From positions 372,001 to 436,000 of the forward strand of contig NC_064042.1 of assembly GCF_932526225.1 (NCBI RefSeq): DNA of 64,000 bases, in the 5' to 3' direction. Below the pieces are notes generated by a model. The model saw only the letters and a list, made by a program, of their open reading frames with translations. It was not told the origin of the DNA and made no database searches. The first letter of the stretch is position 1; each line of letters starts with the position of its first letter. Shown here piece by piece: positions 56,970-64,000 of the stretch. The position numbers were made by a program, and so were the translations under genes. This DNA is from Nematostella vectensis (Eukaryota > Cnidaria > Anthozoa > Actiniaria > Edwardsiidae).

Positions 56970-57089
56970 AAAGCTTGTGCGTCATCAGACGGGGCCGATG
57001 AAGATGGACAAGACGTGGACCAAACGGAGGAGGAAAATGAATCAGTCAACATTTTACCGAACAATCTTTACCACGGTGTAGAAAACTGA
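56970..57089 (+). CDS. Candidate acidic terminal exon (E2F-like gene?)
   Basis: After ACAGACATGCAG the frame runs KACASSDGADEDGQDVDQTE, EENESVNILPNNLYHGVEN and a stop. Acidic C-termini are usual in E2F activators, and it is on the right strand, but no link to the upstream exons was shown. Confidence 0.35.
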   Translation, partial: KACASSDGADEDGQDVDQTEEENESVNILPNNLYHGVEN

Positions 57090-58425
57090 AGTAGCACCAG
57101 AAGATCACCGCACAAATTGAGTGTGGCTCAGACATTTCAGGGTTTGTCATCCTGGGAGAACATATATATTCTTACTGCGGTTTTGAGTATGCTGCGAGAC
57201 CTCGTAGACGATCTCTAACACCTTTTAAAATCGTCTTCAGGCTTCCGTCATTGAAAATATTAAAGCGTTTTTATTGGCAAGCACTGAGATGGCTTCCGAT
57301 AACACGACCTCAAGGCGCTGACCAATCAAAAAGAACCAAATGAACCGTTTGTTTGAATGACGGTAGCCAGAAAGCGGAGCAGATAAACATCATTAACGAG
57401 AGCTCCGGGATATTGAGAATCGCTGTCACAAAATGTTTATTCTGGTTCTACCTTAATAAGTGCAAAAAGGTATTGTAGGGATAGAAAATACTACTAGCAC
57501 TAAAGGGTATTAAGGAGATCAAGTTCTTACATGACTTGAAGGTAGAAAAATATGATTGTGAATATAACGAGCGAGTGATTACAAATGCGGCGATTTCTGA
57601 AATTTGGTAAAACGTTTTTATCATAACCTTCGCGCGGTCTAACCACATTAATTATTACTTATATATATAAAACAATTTCTTCAATAACTGGGTTGTATTT
57701 TCTCGACATTCCGGTAATCAGGATTTATGAAGGCAGCATTGCCGAAATGTCGAAAAAAAAAATCAGTGATTCAGTCCACCAAAAACTTCAGGACGACTCT
57801 ACCAAACTTGTTTTTACTAAGACTTTTTCATGGCAGAAAGGGTAGACCAACCACACTTTTATAAAGTGTGCGAATAAAATGTTATAACCAATAAATTTAA
57901 CAACATTTTTTAAAAATATTTGTGAATTTAACTAACAAGAGGTTGTAGTAATATTACACACCATAGCCCCAATAAAAGTGCTGAGAAAAATAAAACTAAC
58001 GCTAAGAAAGTCCCGCAAGCCATCTTTATATATGACGGTACATTATTTTACCCACAGGAACACAGTTCATGCTTAAAGTAGTCATTATGGATGCACCACA
58101 AACGTTTTCCTCGGGGAAGTTATACATTTTAATTTTTTTTCTGTATTTTTTACTCCATGCATGGTGTGTGCAATAAACCGAATGATAACTGACGGTTATT
58201 GATATCCATCTATCTTACGAGATTGTTGTAAGGTAAACTTCCATTGCATTAAACACTAAGTCATTATCTCTCCCTGTCATTATCTCTTTCTTCAGTCGCG
58301 AAGTGTTACCCTTTCTTCCTTTTTTTTTGCTAGAGAAAAACAAGCGACACAGAAAGCTCTACGCATGAGTGTACTTTCTTTCCAGCGCTCCTCACATCCT
58401 AAAACTATGATGGTTGGAGGACTCT
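57090..58425. other. No gene seen
   Basis: Intergenic between the plus-strand E2F-like gene and the 3' end of CFAP300. A (TA)n run at 57660-57668. No supported feature. Confidence 0.3.
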
Positions 58426-58429
58426 TGGG

Positions 58430-58603
58430 AATCAGGATTTCCAGGAATGGTACCAGATATACTTGTGTCTCTTAGGGAATCAAGATTTCCAGGAATGGTA
58501 CCAGATATATACTTGTGTCTCTTAGGAATAAAGATTTCCAGGAATGGTACCAGATAGACTTGTGTCTCTTAGGAATCAAGATTTCCAGGAATGGTACCAG
58601 ATA
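58430..58603 (-). repeat. 47-bp repeat made from the last CFAP300 codons and 3' UTR
   Basis: Four copies of TTTCCAGGAATGGTACCAGA followed by TATACTTGTGTCTCTTAGGA-like sequence. The copy nearest the gene overlaps the real last codons (IWYHSWKS, stop TGA); the rest lie beyond the stop as 3' UTR. Confidence 0.9.
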
Positions 58604-58739
58604 TAGATATGTCTCTTTGCCATATCAACACACATGTAGGCAAAAGTCTGGTCATGTGAATCATTTGACGGGTAGAGCACGGTGCTGTCTTCACTCTGAA
58701 TGGATAAGCATTCATTATCAATGCATAAGGGGACTTGGG
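58576..58739 (-). CDS. CFAP300: CFAP300, last exon
   Basis: VPLCIDNECLSIQSEDSTVL, YPSNDSHDQTFAYMCVDMAK and RHIYIWYHSWKS, then TGA. Corresponds to the CFAP300 C-terminus where a bound-nucleotide-like fold ends in HEQTFSYFIVD...LYH. Acceptor GATCTCTCAG, phase 1. The exon joining this to 59751 (about 20 residues) was not identified; a piece ending GGCAGAG|GTGAGC near 58955 does not fit the phase. Confidence 0.8.
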
Positions 58740-59989
<1,250 letters not shown>

Positions 59990-60073
59990 TTATAGTCTAA
60001 GTTTGTGGGCTGATGCAGTATTGGCAACCAGTTACCCAATTTATGTCCTTAGAAATAAATGTAGATAAAATAC

Positions 60074-60156
60074 CTTTCTTAGCTCATCTGATATGATAAA
60101 GTCTTCAAAATATTCATCAAAACACTTCCTAATATTACCAGATTCTCTCACAATTC
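60074..60156 (-). CDS. CFAP300: CFAP300, exon 6
   Basis: IVRESGNIRKCFDEYFEDFI then ISDELRK; matches the family's IVRDSGHIxKCxD..FLISDELR. 83 bp, phase 1 to 0. Confidence 0.95.
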
Positions 60157-60228
60157 CTAAAAAGTTAAAAGAAAAGTACATCAACTTGTTTAATGGTAGC
60201 ACACATTTGCAATTGACTTGACACACAC

Positions 60229-60312
60229 CTTCACTGTATAACTTATCAAAAAAGTCCATTGATGTGCTTGTACAGGGGACTTGCTCAGCCTCATACTTAG
60301 CCCCTTTTATCC
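60229..60312 (-). CDS. CFAP300: CFAP300, exon 5
   Basis: GIKGAKYEAEQVPCTSTSMD then FFDKLYSE; family VPCTxxSMSFFxxLY. Phase 1-1. Confidence 0.95.
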
Positions 60313-60437
60313 CTAAAACAGAATACAAATAATCAAAAACAAATCAGAGAGATGGACAGACAGACGGGTAAAAACCAATGGACAAACAAATGGACACGCA
60401 GATAAGAGTCAAGTATTTTAGCATGGAATGATCCTAC

Positions 60438-60471
60438 CAAGAGAACCCCAGGTGTTGGTAGATGAGACAAC
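60438..60471 (-). CDS. CFAP300: CFAP300, exon 4 (micro-exon)
   Basis: 34 bp: VVSSTNTWGSL, phase 0 to 1, acceptor TTTTTTTAG, donor CTTG|GTAGGA. Confidence 0.9.
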
Positions 60472-60542
60472 CTAAAAAAAGTGAAAAAGTTAATACATTG
60501 AGTAATTTATAAGTAATCATATAAAAATTAATCCTACAGTAC

Positions 60543-60581
60543 CTGAAGGGTTGATAAGACATTTTGGTCTTCAAAGAAGTC
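60543..60581 (-). CDS. CFAP300: CFAP300, exon 3 (micro-exon)
   Basis: 39 bp: DFFEDQNVLSTLQ, phase 0-0; family FFKDPNVIPNL. Confidence 0.9.
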
Positions 60582-60865
60582 CTGGAAAAAGAGTGGCAAA
60601 CCCTTATATTACTTATAAATCAAAACATTCCAGTCATCAGCTCAAAAAATCTACAACTAATGGACGTAACTAACAGATAAAATTGTTAATAGGTATCAAA
60701 ATTTTTTTATAACAATTAGATACCTAATAATCAATAATTCATATAAAAAATAGATAAAAATTGATAACCAAATACTTCACAACCTCCACCCCTCAGCCTA
60801 CAGCCTGGCAGACTGACCAGATCTCTTTATATCATCATATAATATATAATCATTGCCAATCACCA

Positions 60866-60930
60866 TACTGCCAATCACCATACTGCAAATCATCGTACTG
60901 CAAATCATCGTACTGCAAATCACCATTAAG
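60866..60930. repeat. 15-bp tandem repeat
   Basis: Five units of CCAATCACCATACTG / CAAATCATCGTACTG in a CFAP300 intron. Confidence 0.9.
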
Positions 60931-61458
60931 CCCTGGCTAAACACGCAAACATGTTTGTCAAACATTGATAATTTGAACTCTTGCATGAGAATGTTTTGCG
61001 AGGTGGCTAGACATAAAAACATTTTTATAAAACATGAGCCCACGCAATTTTTTCGTTATGCAAGAGATCGAAGTGGCGCCATGGGAATTTCAAGCTGCGA
61101 TTGGATAAAAGCACAAAGAATGCGCAATGTTTTGTGTGGTGAGTGGCTAAACAATAAAACATGTATGCTCAACACAAATGTTTGAAGAAAATGCTTTGAT
61201 CTTGTTCAAACATCTGGACTTATTGTGGAAGCGGATTTAGTACCAGGTTTTGTGGGTGGCTTAACGTACAAACATTTGCATCAAATGCAATGTTTGACAA
61301 ACATGTTTGAATGTTTAGCCAGGCCTTTAGAGCAGGCCCCCCTTCTCTTGTTCTCACTAACTAGTGATAAACGCTTTTTTTGTGAAACCTGAGCACGCAA
61401 TGCAGAAGAGTGTTTAAAAAGATTTTATTCATGCCAAAAGAGTAAACAATTGTAAAAC

Positions 61459-61540
61459 CTTGACAAATTCGTCCTTCTCGTATGCCTGAAAGTACTGTTC
61501 GTATGTGTACATCTGTATACATGTCCGTTTATCCATTCCC
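61459..61540 (-). CDS. CFAP300: CFAP300, exon 2
   Basis: GMDKRTCIQMYTYEQYFQAY then EKDEFVK; family FDQTFQSYRKDDFV. Acceptor CTTTTTTGCAG, donor CAAG|GTTTTA (weak). Confidence 0.92.
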
Positions 61541-61722
61541 CTGCAAAAAAGGAATAACAAGATGCGAAACAAGGGTCGATGGTTTTGTAAAACATAGAAG
61601 AGTAAGTATCGCAACGACCAACTCTTGGCACGGCTTCAAACGCTAAAAAAAGGCAGATTAGCTATCAATAAAATGGTCCCAAATGATTTTTCCGGGACTG
61701 GGCGATGCATTGATGTGCTTAC

Positions 61723-61823
61723 CATTTCAAGAGGAGCTCTTGTACTTCTGCGGATTCGAATCCTTGGAATTTTTTACCAGGGACATGTGTAAAGGTGAAT
61801 TTTGCTCCTTTCTCTTCCGCCAT
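61723..61823 (-). CDS. CFAP300: CFAP300, exon 1 (start codon)
   Basis: ATG at 61823-61821 in AAAAAATGGCGGAAG. MAEEKGAKFTFTHVPGKKFQ, GFESAEVQELLLKW; the F-T-F..K-x-F-Q..LLxxW pattern fits the family N-terminus. Phase 2 out, donor AATG|GTAAGC. CFAP300 is a cytoplasmic factor needed for assembly of axonemal dynein arms, which fits its dynein neighbour. Confidence 0.9.
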
Positions 61824-62336
61824 TTTTTAAATGTGAGCCGCAGTGCTTTGTGGGTAATATTTGTTGACACGCAAATTCGATTGTTTTCTTTTCGATTTCT
61901 ATAACAAAAATTTTTTTTAAAATATTTCTTATTTTCTAGCCCATAAGAATGAACAAAAATAAATCAAATTGCATTTATTTTCATATATTTTTTCGATGTT
62001 TCTGAAATTATGTGGGGTTTCTGGGGAAAGCTATCCCGTTCTTCGAGGAATCCCGTAGTCGCGGGATCGACGCAAACATAAAGCAAAGTTGCTTAGTTAC
62101 TCCAATGCGTAATGGCGGCCGTCTCAAACTTTACAAGAAAACTAGCATAAGGTCTAGTTAGAAACGCCAGACGTGCCAAGAAAACGGAGTATATCCTGCT
62201 TGTTTCTTAATGATATTTAAGTATTGATCACATTGGGAAAAATCCTAAACGAAACTTCAAATTTAACCACCGTTCCTTGTGCCGTTCAAAGAAAGGGGTT
62301 TACACGGTTGTTGTTGTTTGGTTGTAAAATCTCAAC
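61824..62336. promoter_or_regulatory. Shared 5' region of CFAP300 and the dynein gene
   Basis: 513 bp between divergent start codons. An imperfect RFX X-box, GTTGCTTAGTTAC, is at 62088-62100 (consensus GTTRCC..RGYAAC, one half diverged). Also TCCCGTAGTCGCGGGA at 62050-62065, a short inverted repeat. No TATA box placed with confidence. Confidence 0.5.
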
Positions 62337-62552
62337 ATGGATTCTGAAAGAGAGGATGCTCCTAGCGCTAACGCAAGGGAATCTGTAGATGATATGTCAG
62401 AAGTAACAGGGCAAGATTCTGTGTCTGCCGTCCCAGAAAAGAGCAAAAATGGCGACTCTTCGTCCGATAATGGCGGCGAACAGGAATCCCCGTTCAACGG
62501 GTTTGGCAGCCCGCGCTCCGCAGACAACATCGAGATAGATCCAGCAGAAATG
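62337..62552 (+). CDS. DNAH2: Axonemal dynein heavy chain, exon 1
   Basis: ATG at 62337. 72 codons, acidic and Ser-rich (MDSEREDAPSANARESVDDM..DNIEIDPAEM), phase 0 out, donor AATG|GTAGGC. No domain; typical disordered dynein tail start. Assigned by continuity with the next exon. Confidence 0.75.
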
Positions 62553-62779
62553 GTAGGCATTCGAGATTTGATAGTTCTCATTTGATATTTACTCCTTTTA
62601 GTGTTATTTATATACATATTTATATATATGAAGTGCTTTACTGTTTTGCGCGCCAAATAGGGATGGTGTACTTTTAATCTTTTTGGCTTCAGTATTTTTT
62701 GTCCTTTATTTTATTATCCCCAGAAACTTCAGAAGAAACCAGGTTATCTTATTCCATCTTTATCTTCCTTTATCCCCAG

Positions 62780-63290
62780 GTTCCCCTAATCAAGGAGAGA
62801 GTAACCCTCACTAACTTGACTTCCGATCTTTGGACGACGGAACATGATGACACGATTATCAAATTTCTAAACGACATCAGTTCGCGGTTACTGGTTGTGT
62901 ACATAGATAAACTTCTTGGACTTCAAGTGTCCACATGCGTTCCACCACATCCCGTTGAGGAGCTCACCTATCTGATCCGTTTTGAAAATGCAGTTCTCAC
63001 TCCTGATAATTTAGAGAAGACGTTGCAGTTTGGAACAGTCAAATCCAACTATGTTGAGAGCTTGCTCAGGCAGATGTCAAATGTCTACGCGCCTCTTCTC
63101 TTTGGAAATCAAAGTTGGCCGGACAGCATCAAAAATGATTTTTTGGCTCATCTTCACAAGTTCATGGCAAATCTGACAGATACTCGTTATAAGATGCAAG
63201 GCAAAACAGTGCTTTATGTTCCTAGTGAGAGTACAACCATCAACATTGAACAAGCTTCCAAGAACAAAGAGTTTGTACAACGCCTTGAAG
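62780..63290 (+). CDS. DNAH2: Axonemal dynein heavy chain, exon 2
   Basis: 511 bp after CCTTTATCCCCAG, phase 0 to 1. VPLIKERVTLTNLTSDLWTT, FLNDISSRLLVVYIDKLLGL, LLRQMSNVYAPLLFGNQSWP and FMANLTDTRYKMQGKTVLYV are the extreme N-terminal stem of an axonemal outer/inner arm heavy chain. From memory of the family DNAH2 (inner arm f) fits best; other DNAHs not excluded. Confidence 0.85.
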
Positions 63291-63513
63291 GTATTATACA
63301 ATTCTCTTGTTGGTTATGTCATTACAGGTTTTTAATAGCCAAATATATAATGGTATGCATTATTATCACATTCTTTTCAGTGCAACTCTTCTCTTCGTGA
63401 TTGACACACTTTCACATTGTTTGAGTAGAATTGTCTACATTGGACATGCTTGAATTTGTAGTATTTCCTTATTATTTTGATACCTTATTCCATTGTTGTC
63501 CTGATTTGTACAG

Positions 63514-63752
63514 CGGCAATGATTCATTGGACAAGACAAATCAAGGAAGTGTTAAGTAGCCAAGACACATTCGAGACAGCTGAAAACTCTGGTCCTTTAG
63601 AGGAGATAGAGTTTTGGCGCAGTAGGTGTGCTGATCTGTCGGGAATCAGTGAGCAGCTGGACAAGCCAGGCGTCAAGCGTATCCAGGCAACCCTGGAGTT
63701 ATCCAAGTCTTCTTATGTTACTCCATTCTTGAAGCTGTCCAAACTTATTCAG
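63514..63752 (+). CDS. DNAH2: Axonemal dynein heavy chain, exon 3 (DHC_N1 start)
   Basis: 239 bp, acceptor TTTGTACAG, donor TCAG|GTGAGT. MIHWTRQIKEVLSSQDTFET, GPLEEIEFWRSRCADLSGIS and ELSKSSYVTPFLKLSKLIQ: the opening of the DHC_N1 tail domain, with the ENSGPLEEIEFWR signature. Gene runs off the window. Confidence 0.9.
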
Positions 63753-64000
63753 GTGAGTTTTTTATCAACAGTGACAGCACCGTAAATACTTATTAGTGTC
63801 AAGCTCCCAGTAACCACCAATAGTGCAGTGGGAATGATTCATTTGTAGTGTTTCCTCATTATTTATCACCTTAACACATTGACCCCTCAACCGGCCTGTA
63901 CCGGCTTTGGGAAGTACCCACAACCCAAAAAATTCATAAATGCAAAATAAACACAACAAGATGAAGATACTCAGGCATCAGTCTAAGGGATAAATGGTCT
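63753..64000 (+). other. Dynein gene intron, to window end
   Basis: No further exon before 64000. CAACCGGCCTGTACCGGCTT at 63888-63907 is a short palindrome-like stretch. Confidence 0.4.

Overview
The window is eukaryotic and most likely from an anthozoan cnidarian; a sea anemone such as Nematostella is my guess. Evidence: intron-rich genes with GT-AG splice sites, many small phase-1 immunoglobulin exons, two ciliary genes (CFAP300 and a dynein heavy chain), a metazoan E2F-like gene, a non-LTR retrotransposon, and a very large nuclear tRNA array with internal pol III promoters.

Layout. 0-3 kb: 3' end of a plus-strand gene (gene A) whose cytoplasmic tail carries ITIM/ITSM-like tyrosine motifs. 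3.6-9.3 kb: a small terminal-inverted-repeat element, a 29-bp minisatellite and a broken non-LTR (LINE) element. 9.3-13 kb: decayed tRNA-Asn copies, a CRE-bearing tandem repeat and a foldback element. 13.2-43.2 kb: one minus-strand gene (gene B) encoding a single-pass receptor. Reading N to C it has five cysteine-free V-set-like domains, two more Ig domains, seven alternating pairs of Ig types A and B, one more Ig domain, a SEA domain with its GSxVV cleavage motif, an FN3-like domain and a transmembrane helix. The signal-peptide exon was not found and the tail exon is only a candidate. The intron between Ig domains 9 and 10 holds 72 full-length tRNA-Leu genes (83 nt, about 159-bp period, minus strand) plus broken copies at both edges. 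43.2-53 kb: repeats and relics, no convincing gene. 53.3-57.1 kb: a minisatellite and an E2F-like gene (plus). 58.6-61.8 kb: CFAP300 (minus). 62.3 kb to the end: N-terminus of an axonemal dynein heavy chain, probably DNAH2 (plus), head-to-head with CFAP300.

The most unusual signal is a recurring one. At least six minisatellites in genes A and B start exactly at, or abut, an exon boundary and so carry extra copies of a splice site: acceptors at 1-274, 13341-13608 and 15341-15755, donors at 18936-19183 and 22551-22745, and an acceptor-adjacent tract at 16240-16495. A seventh, at 58430-58603, duplicates the end of the last CFAP300 exon. The second is the tRNA-Leu array inside an Ig receptor gene, with a 12-monomer (1906 bp) higher-order repeat, block-wise anticodon and box-B variants, and four copies with a compensatory stem change.

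All names rest on reading translated exons by eye; no database search was run. Splice boundaries were chosen from consensus sites and phase consistency.
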